Assembly: GCA_016203115.1 (NCBI GenBank)
Contig: JACQNJ010000013.1
Span: 1-54,939, forward strand
Reading direction: 5' to 3'
Source: Candidatus Woesearchaeota archaeon
GTDB lineage: Archaea; Nanobdellota; Nanobdellia; SCGC-AAA011-G17; GW2011-AR20
Length of the DNA: 54,939 nucleotides
Of this stretch, positions 25,233 through 34,622 are shown piece by piece. The position numbers and the translations under genes were made by a program. Each line of letters opens with the position of its first letter. Position 1 is the first letter of the stretch. Below the pieces are notes generated by a model. It did not search any database and was not told the origin of the DNA. It saw only the letters and a list, made by a program, of their open reading frames with translations.

Positions 25233-25693
25233 AAAAAGCAATTATTGTTTCTGGATGTGTTGGAACCGGCAAAAGTAAAACTGCCAAGAAGATTTCTAAA
25301 GAAAAAAACTGCAAGTATGTAGATATAACCAAGATAATTAAAAAATATAAGTTATCTGATGGGTATGATAAAAAAAGGAAATCTTTGATTGTAGATACAA
25401 AAAAATTAAACAAAGTTTTAATTAATTTAATAAATAATTCTAAAGAACCTTTGGTTATAGACGGTCACTTAAGCCATTATTTAGACAAGAAGTATGTTAA
25501 ATTATGCATAATCACTAAATGCAATCTAAAAGAATTAAAGATAAGATTAGAGAAAAGAAAATACAGTAAAAGTAAAATAAGAGAGAATTTAGATGCTGAA
25601 ATATTTGACACTTGCATGATAGAAGCTTTAGAAAAAAAACATAAAGTTAAAGTTATTGACACATCAGCTGGAATTAAGTCTTTTTCTTTTTAA
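25229..25693 (+). CDS. Adenylate kinase 6 / Fap7-like P-loop NTPase
   Basis: 154 aa. Walker A is GCVGTGKSK (about residues 9-17). RLEKRKYSKSKIRENLDAE is the lid and Asn-rich motif of the AK6/Fap7/hCINAP family, which acts in the last step of small ribosomal subunit maturation. Length is a little below the usual ~170-180. It overlaps relE by ATGA, which is probably chance packing rather than shared function. Confidence 0.8.
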   Translation: MKKAIIVSGCVGTGKSKTAKKISKEKNCKYVDITKIIKKYKLSDGYDKKRKSLIVDTKKLNKVLINLINNSKEPLVIDGHLSHYLDKKYVKLCIITKCNLKELKIRLEKRKYSKSKIRENLDAEIFDTCMIEALEKKHKVKVIDTSAGIKSFSF

Positions 25694-26297
25694 CATGCTT
25701 CATTTGCTTATCTTGAATTTTTGAGAAAAACAATAAACCAATAAATCCCCCTATAAAAGCCATAGTCATATCTTTTTGAGCATCCCATAAATCACCTTGG
25801 CTACCTAGAAAATCTATTCCCTGCTCTGGAGGCAGATTCCATGTAGAAGCCCATTCAAGAAGCTCATAGAAAGAAGTGATAAATGCTATAATACACACTA
25901 GCAAAAAGAAAAGCATTTTCCCTTTATTTAGCCTTGTTTTTTTTAATAATATTTCCCGAGCTATTAATACTGGAACAAACCCCTGGAAGAAGTGACCTAC
26001 CCTGTCATAATAGTTCCTATCTAGATTCAATAAATCCCTAATCCAGTTGAATAGGGGATTATCCGCATAAGTGTAATGACCTCCAACTATTAGTATAATT
26101 GCATGTAAAGCGATTAATGTGTAAGTAATATTTGTGAATTTGAATTTTTTATATGTAAAAAAGAGTATTGGAAACCCAAATAATACTGGGAAAGTTTCTA
26201 GAAACCAGACACCATAATCCTTAGGATTTATCAAAGACCATATTAAAACCAGACCAACGGTTATTGAAAGAAAAGCCAGTAATCTCTTTTGATTCAT
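25674..26297 (-). CDS. DUF2238 (YjdF-like) membrane protein
   Basis: 207 aa, six hydrophobic helices. Family motifs are GGHYTY, the loop NYYDRVGHFFQGFVPVLIAR, FITSFYELLEWASTW and GSQGDLWDAQKDM. Function unknown; it is an inner-membrane protein in bacteria too. It is convergent with the Fap7-like gene (20-nt 3' overlap). Confidence 0.87.
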   Translation of the reverse strand: MNQKRLLAFLSITVGLVLIWSLINPKDYGVWFLETFPVLFGFPILFFTYKKFKFTNITYTLIALHAIILIVGGHYTYADNPLFNWIRDLLNLDRNYYDRVGHFFQGFVPVLIAREILLKKTRLNKGKMLFFLLVCIIAFITSFYELLEWASTWNLPPEQGIDFLGSQGDLWDAQKDMTMAFIGGFIGLLFFSKIQDKQMKHVKKKKT

Positions 26298-26380
26298 ACA
26301 GACTTTATGCTTTTGTTTTTTATATAGTTTTTCTTCTCTTAATTTTTACCCTTTACATACTTAAATTATAAAATAAAGGG

Positions 26381-26479
26381 GATAATGTTAACCTTACTAG
26401 TGTTAATGAAGATTATAAAGAGCTAATAAGCTTCGTGACAGATCAAATGACAAAATCTTATTGGGATATATTTTTATAG
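26381..26479 (+). pseudogene. Short remnant, possibly the N-terminus of a GNAT protein
   Basis: After a TTAAATTATAAAATA promoter-like stretch, 32 codons read without an initiator and include VNEDYKELISFVTDQM then TKSYWDIF before a TAG. The look is that of the N-terminal part of a small enzyme, such as an acetyltransferase, but only this piece remains. It overlaps the 3' end of the PHP gene. Confidence 0.3.
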
Positions 26480-27163
26480 CGGTTTTCTTCTTTTGAATAT
26501 TTTTATTGGCGATAAAAATATCATGTAAAATAATGTTCTGAAGAAAACTGAAAATGGAAGAGGCTCTGTTACTAACTTAAGTTTATTCGCTTTTATAGCT
26601 TTTATTATTGAGTGGATGTCTTTTTTAGAATCTATTAAAGAGTATGTATATCCTATCTGCCTTAACTCATGGGCATCAGTATTCCCTATGATTGGGAGAT
26701 TATATTCTTCTGCTGTTTTTCTCCCTTTTTTGTTCCTATTGTAAAATTTTTGGTAAAAAGAGGAATGTTCTATCGCATCAAAAAATTTGATGTATTTTCT
26801 TAACTTGCTATCTCCTATAGAACAGATGTAGAAGTAAGGATGGGGAGCTATTATTAATGTATTCTTAGACTTTAATTTTTCCAAGTCTTCAAATGATTTT
26901 ACTGCTTCTGCTTTTTCCGGGGCTACATTATAAATTAATACATGAGCTCCTTCAATTGTTCTTTCTATACCTGGAATTACGGTAATATTTTTTGAAGCTG
27001 CATATTTGCTCATTTCTTCTGAATGATAATTTTGATCATGAAAAGTCAATGCTATTACCTGAAATCCTTGAGAAGCCATATGATCAATTAATTCTTTTAC
27101 TGTGTATTTAACTGCATCACGAAGGTCTTCTTTTGCATGCAAATGGAGATCTGCTTTTAACAT
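26474..27163 (-). CDS. PHP-domain metal-dependent phosphoesterase
   Basis: 229 aa. The PHP motif I is DLHLHAKEDLRDA (residues ~5-17), followed by ALTFHDQNYHSEEM, the central PGIERTIEGAHVLIYN and HPYFYICS, and the last metal ligands GNTDAHELRQIGYTYSL. PHP enzymes hydrolyse phosphoesters; several act on nucleotides or phosphosugars. A hydrophobic C-terminal stretch (FSVFFRTLFYMIFLSPIKIF) may attach it to the membrane. It is the distal gene of the glycosylation island. Confidence 0.85.
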   Translation of the reverse strand: MLKADLHLHAKEDLRDAVKYTVKELIDHMASQGFQVIALTFHDQNYHSEEMSKYAASKNITVIPGIERTIEGAHVLIYNVAPEKAEAVKSFEDLEKLKSKNTLIIAPHPYFYICSIGDSKLRKYIKFFDAIEHSSFYQKFYNRNKKGRKTAEEYNLPIIGNTDAHELRQIGYTYSLIDSKKDIHSIIKAIKANKLKLVTEPLPFSVFFRTLFYMIFLSPIKIFKRRKPL

Positions 27164-27195
27164 ATGCTAAGAATTGCTGAACCATTAATAAAGAT

Positions 27196-27918
27196 TTACT
27201 TTTTTCTCTTAAACAAATATTCCAATCTTAGAACTGCTATTGATTTCAGGTAGTTTGTTACTGTGCTTACAATTTTAACCCTGCTATCTTCATCTTCTAT
27301 CCATTTAACAGGGATTTCTTTTATTTTATATCCTTTTTTATGCGCCCTAAACAGTAATTCAGAATCAAAAAACCAGTTATTGTCCCTTACTTCTGGAACT
27401 ACATCATTTACTATTTCTCTCTTAACTGCCTTAAATCCACATTGGCTGTCTTTGTATTTAACTCCTAAAATTAATCTTACTAAAACATTATAGCCTCTGG
27501 ATAATAATTCTCTTTTGAATGATCTTTTTATTTCTGCTCCTTCCATTAACCTTGAACCTGTTGCTACATCATAGCCCTGGATTAATGAATCAATCATTAT
27601 TGGGAAGAAGCTTAAATCTGTGGATAAATCTACATCCATATAACTTACGATATCTGCATCTGATTTTGTCCAGGCAATTCTTAAAGCTCTGCCTCTTCCT
27701 TTCTGGTTTAAATGCAGGACTTTTACTTTTTTATATTTTTTAGACAAAGAATTTGCTACATCTAAGGTATTGTCTTTTGAGGCATTGTCTGCTATTATAA
27801 TATTCCAAGTATATTTGAAATTTTTTTCTAAGAAATTATATAATGTAGAAATGCTTTTCTCCAGTATTTTTTCTTCATTATAAACTGGAACTACTATATC
27901 TACTGAGATTTTTTTCAT
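27196..27918 (-). CDS. Glycosyltransferase family 2, dolichyl-phosphate sugar transferase-like
   Basis: 240 aa. The GT-A fold opens with VDIVVPVYNEEKILEKSIS, followed by IIADNASKDNT, the acceptor/metal region YMDVDLSTDLSF, and the later DSQCGFKAVKREI and NNWFFDSELLFRAHKKGY of the DPM1/Alg5-like subgroup. It probably makes dolichyl-phosphate-linked sugar for the AglB pathway on the cytoplasmic face. No transmembrane helices. Confidence 0.88.
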   Translation of the reverse strand: MKKISVDIVVPVYNEEKILEKSISTLYNFLEKNFKYTWNIIIADNASKDNTLDVANSLSKKYKKVKVLHLNQKGRGRALRIAWTKSDADIVSYMDVDLSTDLSFFPIMIDSLIQGYDVATGSRLMEGAEIKRSFKRELLSRGYNVLVRLILGVKYKDSQCGFKAVKREIVNDVVPEVRDNNWFFDSELLFRAHKKGYKIKEIPVKWIEDEDSRVKIVSTVTNYLKSIAVLRLEYLFKRKK

Positions 27919-27971
27919 TAAAAAATTATTAGAACATTCTTCTTTTAAATGTTTTTATATTTTTTAAGCCT

Positions 27972-28622
27972 TCAATTTTTTTCGGTGGCTTCACCACCTA
28001 CGACAACTACCCGACCACTACTGTAGGAGTTACCAAGATCCCAATTGTCGCAGCCCCAGCCGCGGCCCCTGTAAAGGAAAGCCCTAGCCATGCCTTCTTT
28101 TCTTGTGTAATCCCATCTAAAATCAGATAAGTCTCTTACTGAGCTATTTTTAAACTGATCTGATAAATTTAATACCATTCTATAATCTGAATCTTGACTT
28201 CCTACATTTCTTAATACATTATAAGGGATTAACTTTCCTGAACCAAGTGAAATTCCCCTGCTTTTCAATTCTTCTGCCAATACTCTTGCTGGAATGTCAT
28301 TTGGTGCGTAAGAATCTCCTGCAGTTTTTAATGCAATTCCAAATTCAACCCATTTTCCTTCTACAAATTTAGGGTCTTCAGCTATTGCTATTTCTAAATC
28401 AAGTCTCTCTGCTAGTCTTGTTCCTGCTGGAAGCAATCCTGAGTTTAACAGATGAACTAACCTGAATGGAGTTGAAAATGATAAATATCCATTATCTCCT
28501 TCAAGACCTCTTAATCTTTGTGCTACCTCTTCATCAAGACTTTGAAGTGATTCTTGGTAAGCCTGTAATTGAGAATCATCCAGAACTTCGATTTTTCTGT
28601 ATATAACAACCTGATTTGCCAT
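27972..28622 (-). CDS. Candidate hypervariable protein (DGR-type target), GRVVVV ending
   Basis: 216 aa, no signal peptide. The body resembles a family with STPFRLVHLLNSGLLPAGTR and IPARVLAEELKSRGISLGSG. The end (MARAFLYRGRGWGCDNWDLG then NSYSSGRVVVVGGEA) has the R-G-x-G-W ... S-x-S-x-G-R-V-V-V pattern of C-type-lectin DGR variable domains. Between residues 182 and 202, 18 of 21 codons end in C or T and the DNA is GC-rich. An inverted repeat (GGTGG/CCACC) lies just after it, where DGR targets often have a hairpin. It sits inside the N-glycosylation island but is not an enzyme of it. Confidence 0.6.
   Translation of the reverse strand: MANQVVIYRKIEVLDDSQLQAYQESLQSLDEEVAQRLRGLEGDNGYLSFSTPFRLVHLLNSGLLPAGTRLAERLDLEIAIAEDPKFVEGKWVEFGIALKTAGDSYAPNDIPARVLAEELKSRGISLGSGKLIPYNVLRNVGSQDSDYRMVLNLSDQFKNSSVRDLSDFRWDYTRKEGMARAFLYRGRGWGCDNWDLGNSYSSGRVVVVGGEATEKN
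27984..27998 (-). other. Inverted repeat just downstream of variable region B
   Basis: A 5-bp GGTGG/CCACC stem with a 5-nt loop lies inside the last codons of the 27972 gene. A hairpin immediately after the conserved end of the variable region is a known cis element for DGR retrohoming. The stem is shorter than the 8-10 bp usually described. Confidence 0.35.
28017..28079 (-). other. Putative DGR variable region B
   Basis: Codons for residues 182-202 of the 27972 gene: TTC, TAC, GGC, CGC, TGC, GAC, AAC, TCC and others, nearly all NNC/NNT. A template with AAC/AAT at these places, mutated at adenines, would give exactly such codons. Confidence 0.5.
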
Positions 28623-28681
28623 GTATTTTTGAAAATTTAAATGTTTATAAACTTTTTTGTTTTTTAGTTATTAAAAAGTGA

Positions 28682-29278
28682 TTACTTTTTGGAGCATTTG
28701 ATAATTGAAAGGGTGTATAAACCTGTTTTAAATTCTTTATAATTTTCTATGTTTAAATACTTGCTTAGAATCCTTAACTGCTCTTCTTTCTTTCTTATAA
28801 AATCTCCTCTGTCTAAAGCATAAAACAATCTGCTTAAAGGGTTATACTTCCTGGGTAGTGGATCTAGAATTACAATTCTTTTTCCTACTCTGTTTACTTC
28901 TTTTAGTATTTTATCCAGCAAGTCTTCTGGAAAATGATGCATAAAGCTCAACAATAGAACTATGTCAAATTCATTTTTTTTAAAGCTCATTTTAGTTGCA
29001 TCCATTAATATAAATTTTTTATTTTTGTAAACCGAGGAAGCGTAGTCCAGAAAATCTTTGTTCATATCTATTCCAGTATAATCAATAGAATTATTGAATA
29101 AGAAAGCAAACTCACCTGTTCCGCAGCCTATATCTAGTATTTTATCCCCTGATTGTGCATTGACTGCATTTCTTATTTCATTGTACATTCTTTTTTTTCC
29201 GCCAACTAATATGCTTCTCACTAGATTAAATAATAAGGGTGTGTTCAATAAATTGTTTTTGAATTCTTTTAGGCTCAT
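28682..29278 (-). CDS. Class I SAM-dependent methyltransferase
   Basis: 198 aa. Motif I ILDIGCGTGEFAFLF (about residues 45-59), the ribose-binding acidic residue in YTGIDMNKDF, motif IV FDIVLLLSFMHHF and post-I ILDPLPRKYNPL. It overlaps the next methyltransferase by ATGA and lies in the glycosylation island, so the substrate may be a glycan or lipid carrier. That is inference from context. Confidence 0.85.
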   Translation of the reverse strand: MSLKEFKNNLLNTPLLFNLVRSILVGGKKRMYNEIRNAVNAQSGDKILDIGCGTGEFAFLFNNSIDYTGIDMNKDFLDYASSVYKNKKFILMDATKMSFKKNEFDIVLLLSFMHHFPEDLLDKILKEVNRVGKRIVILDPLPRKYNPLSRLFYALDRGDFIRKKEEQLRILSKYLNIENYKEFKTGLYTLSIIKCSKK

Positions 29279-30123
29279 TTTTTCCTTGCTATTATTATAA
29301 TTTCATGCTGCTGGTTAAGTAAATTTGAAAATAAATATAAGATAAACGCCATGGCTTTCACAATTGGCCCCTGCAGTATATTTTCCAAAGGCATTTCACT
29401 TTTTTTAGTGTATATAACTTTAAAACCATTCTTATTTAACATATCAATTAAAACCTTTTTTGTAAAGTGATAGTTATGGTGTTTTGGATGGACTAATTCA
29501 GCGAATTTTTTTATTTTTAGCTTATAGAATAAATGCGCTAAATACTCCATTAAACTGGCATCATTTATGGTCAATAAGAATAATACCCCGTTTTTCTTTG
29601 TTATTTTATTTATTTTCGATAAGATATTAGAAGGGCTTTCCACATGCTCAAAGAAATCCCACATGGTTACTAAATCAAAGAAGTTGTCTTTAAACTTTAC
29701 ATTCATTAAATCCCCGGTTTTTATGTCCAGATTAAAGTTTTTCCTTCCATATTCTGAAGCAAATTTTGAGATTTCCACACCATAAGAATGCCAGCCATTT
29801 TTCTGAGCCATATCTAAGAATACACCTGTGGCGCACCCTAAGTCCAGGATATTTCCTTTATCTGCATAGTTTTCAAGTTTTTTTAATGCATTTTTGAATC
29901 TTTTTAATTTTTTACTTTTAGAAATATGAGTTTCATAATCTGCCCATGAATCTTTAAAGAATTCTTTATTTGTATTTTTGAAGTAATCTTCTGTGTAAAC
30001 TATTTTTGGAACTGTAGATTTATCTGTGAACCTTAAACCGCAATTCTTACACTCATTTATATTCATGTAACTAAGTTTGTAAAGTTCTTTTATATTTTTT
30101 GAGCTACAATTGTCGCATTTCAT
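29275..30123 (-). CDS. Class I SAM-dependent methyltransferase with N-terminal zinc ribbon
   Basis: 282 aa from the ATG at 30123, which overlaps the upstream stop (ATGA); an ATG at 30138 was rejected. An N-terminal zinc ribbon has CDNCSS and CKNCGLRF. The methyltransferase motifs are ILDLGCATGVFLDMA, YGVEISKFASEYG and FDLVTMWDFFEHVESP. The combination of zinc ribbon, methyltransferase and H/F-E-H-x-x-x-P is typical of enzymes acting on nucleotide- or lipid-linked sugars. It fits a glycan-methylation role in this island. Confidence 0.85.
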   Translation of the reverse strand: MKCDNCSSKNIKELYKLSYMNINECKNCGLRFTDKSTVPKIVYTEDYFKNTNKEFFKDSWADYETHISKSKKLKRFKNALKKLENYADKGNILDLGCATGVFLDMAQKNGWHSYGVEISKFASEYGRKNFNLDIKTGDLMNVKFKDNFFDLVTMWDFFEHVESPSNILSKINKITKKNGVLFLLTINDASLMEYLAHLFYKLKIKKFAELVHPKHHNYHFTKKVLIDMLNKNGFKVIYTKKSEMPLENILQGPIVKAMAFILYLFSNLLNQQHEIIIIARKK

Positions 30124-31664
30124 ATTTGGAATAAGCATACATGTTCAGTTTCTTTAGCTGGATTTAATAAAACTTTCATTTGTCCACAATCTTCATCATA
30201 CATTATTATTGAGCCAACATTCAAAGCTTTTGCTTTTTCTATTATCTGCTGTGGAGTTAGAGGAGAATTTTTACATTGAACAACGTTTTTTTTATAACAA
30301 CCTAAAAATTCATTTATCTCTTTTGCATCTTCTCCAGTTAGAATCTGATCTTCCCATCCAGAGATTGTTGTGGCATCATAATATATAGGTGCATATGAGT
30401 AATAGCCTCGAGAGTATGAAGAGTTGTATTTTTCTTTATTATTCTCCAAAACTATAAAGTTTCCTTTTATGTGTGGAAGTAAACTTATTGTTTCTTTGTC
30501 AATGCTTTTTAATCTTGGATAAAAAGATGTCATTGTAAATGATAGGATTATTGATATTATTATTAGAACGGGTAAAACATATTTTATGATTTTAATTTGT
30601 TTTGGGCTGTATTCTATCTTTAAGAAAAAGTAAATTGCTATTAACAAAAACCCTATAGTAAATGTATCTACTGGAGGTCTGTTTATTATTGGAATAAATG
30701 TTATTGCTGATGTAAATGGGGTTATAAAAATTAATAACGCGGTTATTGCCATTGGCAAAAATAAGATTAACTCATTTCTTGACTCATTCTTACTTTTCCA
30801 GTATAAATAAAATAATATTATTAATGTTAAAGAAGATAATACTGCTGCTACTTTATCCGTTGTGAATGTGAAAAAAGAGTTCGGCGCATTTTCTGTTAAC
30901 CATCTAGTATAAACGGCTTCGCTGCTTAAACTTTTATTCAATGAATTCAGATAAAAAGGAATCCACCAAAATGAGGATATAATTAAAGCTGCTGCTACAG
31001 AGAGTATCGTGTAAATCTGCTCTTTATTTTTTTTAATTAAAATGAAGCCCAAAATTAAAGGGGACATTACGATGAAAGAAGAAACATTGGAGAGAAGCAA
31101 AGCCGAATAAGACGGTATAAAGAATAAGAATTTTTTATCTAAGACCTTGTCTTTGTAATACAAGATTATGCCAAAGATTATTATATTTAATAGCCAGCCA
31201 GTTAATTCCGGAAGTTTTCCCAACCTTAATAAATATCCTATGCTTACAGGATTGACAAAGAAGAACAAGTAAAAGGCCATCCTTTTAATACTGCTTTGCA
31301 TATCTTTTTTAAAGATAAAGAATACTGCTAGAAAACCTAAGAGGTAAATTAGTATTAATGAGATATAAGCTGTTAGCTGCACATTATCTAGTAATTTATA
31401 TAATGGCAAAGCTGCAAAGTAATAACCTGGAGGATAAGTCTGAAATAAGATGTATTCAAATCCATTATACCAATTTGGAACTAGATTGTGATAACCATAC
31501 TCGCTTAAAAAGTGCAGTCTTGCTAAATGCGCACTTAAATCATTTGAATAATCTAATGGAAAGTTAGTAATTAATGCGGATGTATCCACTAATCTAAAAA
31601 CTAGATAAATTGACAAGAGTATTACAGGAATATATAATATCTTATCTCTTAATTCTTCTTTCAT
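30120..31664 (-). CDS. Membrane GT-C-like glycosyltransferase / DUF6541-like
   Basis: 514 aa with about 11 hydrophobic helices and a C-terminal ~130-residue extracytoplasmic domain. The first loop has the acidic N-terminus of GT-C enzymes (NFPLDYSNDLSAHLARLHFL), where D/E residues bind the lipid-linked donor, and a FQTYPPGYYFAAL loop. Distal part: YYSYAPIYYDATTISGWED. It would transfer a sugar outside the membrane. It overlaps the zinc-ribbon methyltransferase by 4 nt and follows aglB by 16 nt. Confidence 0.7.
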   Translation of the reverse strand: MKEELRDKILYIPVILLSIYLVFRLVDTSALITNFPLDYSNDLSAHLARLHFLSEYGYHNLVPNWYNGFEYILFQTYPPGYYFAALPLYKLLDNVQLTAYISLILIYLLGFLAVFFIFKKDMQSSIKRMAFYLFFFVNPVSIGYLLRLGKLPELTGWLLNIIIFGIILYYKDKVLDKKFLFFIPSYSALLLSNVSSFIVMSPLILGFILIKKNKEQIYTILSVAAALIISSFWWIPFYLNSLNKSLSSEAVYTRWLTENAPNSFFTFTTDKVAAVLSSLTLIILFYLYWKSKNESRNELILFLPMAITALLIFITPFTSAITFIPIINRPPVDTFTIGFLLIAIYFFLKIEYSPKQIKIIKYVLPVLIIISIILSFTMTSFYPRLKSIDKETISLLPHIKGNFIVLENNKEKYNSSYSRGYYSYAPIYYDATTISGWEDQILTGEDAKEINEFLGCYKKNVVQCKNSPLTPQQIIEKAKALNVGSIIMYDEDCGQMKVLLNPAKETEHVCLFQI

Positions 31665-31680
31665 AAAGAACCCCTTAAAA

Positions 31681-34539
31681 TTATTTTCTTACTATGTTGA
31701 CACTTGGGTCCGGAAGCTCTGGCCTTAAATATTCTGGGACTGTTTTTATCTTCTCATCATATTTTGATTCCCAGATTTTTAATGGACCTATCAACCTGCC
31801 GTTGTAAAATGCCAAAGGTACACTACTTTCATCAGAATAAGCTAATTTAAATCCTTCCATTTGCTCATTTAACAGGTATAACCTGGCGAATAACCCCTGC
31901 GCTACTCTTGGAGACAAGTACAGGGCATTGCCGATTCCATTTTCCAATTGACCATCTTTAAATGTAGGCATCACTCTTAAACAGGACTTCAATGGGGCAT
32001 TTTCAAAATTATATATCTTGTCAATGTAAATGCAAGATATTGGAACTTCCACCTGCTTTCCTTGGTAAACAAGTATTGCTAATGGCTGGCTTATTGATTG
32101 ATAGCCTTCAACACCTGCACTGGTTACTGGAACTAAGACTGCACCAATTCCTGATGCCCCTGCAGGATATATTTCCCCATTGAAGTTAAGATCGTCTTCT
32201 AAAGGAGCACCGCCTTTGTACACTAAGACTGTTGCGTTTCTTGTTTCCCTTGTTGACTGCTGATCTAATCCAAAGGTTGTAATCTGTGAAAAGCGATCAT
32301 AGTTAGCATCTGAACCTATTGAGGAGTAAGCAGGATATTTCCCTATTTCATCCACAACAAACAACACATGTGTTGCTCCGTAAGTTTTCATGTATTCTAA
32401 GGCTTCAGTTTCATTTTGAGCAGTCATCAGATGTCTTCCAGAGAAAAAATTTCTTGACCCTATGGCATTACCCCCATCAGTCAAAGTAGCCCTTTCAAAT
32501 CCAGTTTGAACTAAATAGCCATAGTCCCACCAATGTGCAAAAACTGCATCTTTTGGAAGATTATCTCTCACCCATTTGCCAGCCAACTGCCATTGCTGAT
32601 CATATACCGAGCCTGTTCCTCTCGCTACACTTAATGAAGCAGAGGCAAATTGAAAGATTAACCCATCATGATTTATTATAGGAATACTTTTAGCTACTGG
32701 AACTGCTGAGACTAATGAGCCAAATGGCCAGAATAAAGACATGGTTATTAGGATTAATACTGCAATTAAAGATATCTTGTAAAGCTTATCCTTTTGAGAT
32801 TTTGCCAGTTCAAGAATATACTCAGAAATGTTTACTATAAAATAAGCGATTAAGAAAGAAACTACTGGTGCGAAGACTATGAACAATCTTATAGCACTTC
32901 TTGCGCCTACCGCCATTATAACAAACCATATTATTATGAAGAAATATTCCTTTTTTATATTTTTCAGCTTTTCAAACATATCCCTGTCTTTTTTAAACCA
33001 AAAATAAGAGGATATACCAAGCATAATAAATAAACCTGCTATAGAACCAAAGTAGGTTATTTGAGATATCAAAGATTCCCCATTGAATTTTGAATCAGGA
33101 GAATACCTGCTTAATACTACTCCAAATATAAAAATAGTGAATAGAGCTGTACCCAGTATCTTGTTTTTACCTAAGTCTTTTGCTAGTTTATAGAAAACTG
33201 AAATTATTCCTATAAAGAATAAAAAGATAACATATCTATTGTTGTTAAATTCCGCAAACCACGATAAACTGCCTCCTTTAAAGAAAGGCTGGTGAGACTC
33301 TGCCACTGTTATGGCCCATCTGCTTTGTGCAAATGGCTTTAAAAGAGAATTTGTCAGTTCTGTTACTCTACTAATCAAAAAAGCAGGACCGTATAATAAG
33401 GAGAAAAATATAACTGAAAAAATTACTGTAATAATTCCACTGATGACCCAATCCGGAGATTTGTCCTTGAACCTTTCATAAATGCCGAATAATTTTAAAT
33501 GAATTACAATAAAGTGGATTAATGAGAAGAAGAAAGCTGCCAACATTATCATTGTTGTTATTGATGTCAAGTAAGCATTTAGTGTAAACCTTTCCGGGTA
33601 AAACGAGCTTAATGTGATCATAGAGGCAAACATCCATATAGAATAAGTGTAGAAATCCTTTTTTGTAAAGCTATCAGCTATTATATTTACTGCAGAAAAA
33701 ATACCAAATATCAGGAAGATGAAACTAACACCCCCCCAGATTAAACCAAGTATTCCTGTGGATAATCCTGCTAAGACTGCAAATACTGCTGATTTTTTTA
33801 TAGAATTTGACTGGAATGCGACGGTATATAAATAAAATGCGCCAAACATAAATGCCAAACCCAGAGCTTCCTTATCAGAAACTCCTGTCAAAGTCCTGAA
33901 CAAGAAAGTAGGAATTACTGAGAGAATAGCTGTTGCAATAACTGCTACTTTTGTATTTGAAATCCTTCTTGCAAACAAAAAGAAAAATATCATTGCTATA
34001 ATAAATGAGAATGCGGGGTAAGTTGTATGGATTAATTCTGGCGTTGTTGAGGGAATGAAAATATGAACTAACTTGTACCATGCTGCTATAATGTGAGATA
34101 AAAAACTGAACTCTGCCAGATTGCTGTAACCTTGAGGATAATACCTCAAAGAGTCTACTGCTGATAATGCCCCATTTTCAACAATTTCTTTTACATACCT
34201 TAGAAAGGCTAGAGCATCCGGGTCTGCAGTTATGTATTTTCCAGTTGTGACATCTATTAGGTTAGGCAAAGGCTGCAGCCTCAATATTGAAGCGAAACCT
34301 ATTATGCTTGTTAAAATTGCGGCTATATGTTTTCCTAGAAATATAAGCATCAATGAGGCTAGGGGAATTAAAACAAACAAGTAAAACTTTCCCACTACGA
34401 ATTTGTTCTGAAATAACAATAAAATTGTTAGGTAAGCAACCACATACAACCCTATAAATTTTATTTTGTTATCGCTTAAGCTGAAATTACCTAAAAGAGA
34501 CTTTATTTTTTCTACTCTTTTTTCGACTATATTTTCCAT
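31681..34539 (-). CDS. aglB: Dolichyl-(phospho)sugar-protein oligosaccharyltransferase AglB (STT3)
   Basis: 952 aa. It transfers the lipid-linked glycan to Asn in N-x-S/T of surface proteins. About 13 helices; the first loop has the metal-binding TADPDALAFLRYVKEIV, a second acidic motif lies in a later loop, and the catalytic-site WWDYG is at about residues 669-673 (HWWDYGYLVQTGF). The C-terminal ~300 residues are the extracellular domain (DANYDRFSQITTFGL, SCIYIDKIYNFENAPLKSC). Length is normal for archaea. First gene of the island on the minus strand, divergent from 34623. Confidence 0.96.
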   Translation of the reverse strand: MENIVEKRVEKIKSLLGNFSLSDNKIKFIGLYVVAYLTILLLFQNKFVVGKFYLFVLIPLASLMLIFLGKHIAAILTSIIGFASILRLQPLPNLIDVTTGKYITADPDALAFLRYVKEIVENGALSAVDSLRYYPQGYSNLAEFSFLSHIIAAWYKLVHIFIPSTTPELIHTTYPAFSFIIAMIFFFLFARRISNTKVAVIATAILSVIPTFLFRTLTGVSDKEALGLAFMFGAFYLYTVAFQSNSIKKSAVFAVLAGLSTGILGLIWGGVSFIFLIFGIFSAVNIIADSFTKKDFYTYSIWMFASMITLSSFYPERFTLNAYLTSITTMIMLAAFFFSLIHFIVIHLKLFGIYERFKDKSPDWVISGIITVIFSVIFFSLLYGPAFLISRVTELTNSLLKPFAQSRWAITVAESHQPFFKGGSLSWFAEFNNNRYVIFLFFIGIISVFYKLAKDLGKNKILGTALFTIFIFGVVLSRYSPDSKFNGESLISQITYFGSIAGLFIMLGISSYFWFKKDRDMFEKLKNIKKEYFFIIIWFVIMAVGARSAIRLFIVFAPVVSFLIAYFIVNISEYILELAKSQKDKLYKISLIAVLILITMSLFWPFGSLVSAVPVAKSIPIINHDGLIFQFASASLSVARGTGSVYDQQWQLAGKWVRDNLPKDAVFAHWWDYGYLVQTGFERATLTDGGNAIGSRNFFSGRHLMTAQNETEALEYMKTYGATHVLFVVDEIGKYPAYSSIGSDANYDRFSQITTFGLDQQSTRETRNATVLVYKGGAPLEDDLNFNGEIYPAGASGIGAVLVPVTSAGVEGYQSISQPLAILVYQGKQVEVPISCIYIDKIYNFENAPLKSCLRVMPTFKDGQLENGIGNALYLSPRVAQGLFARLYLLNEQMEGFKLAYSDESSVPLAFYNGRLIGPLKIWESKYDEKIKTVPEYLRPELPDPSVNIVRK

Positions 34540-34622
34540 GAGAATCTATGAGGCTTCTTTTTGAGAAATTTAAAAACCTTTCTAATAAACAATTTTAAAT
34601 AGTAAGAGCAGATAAACATTTT

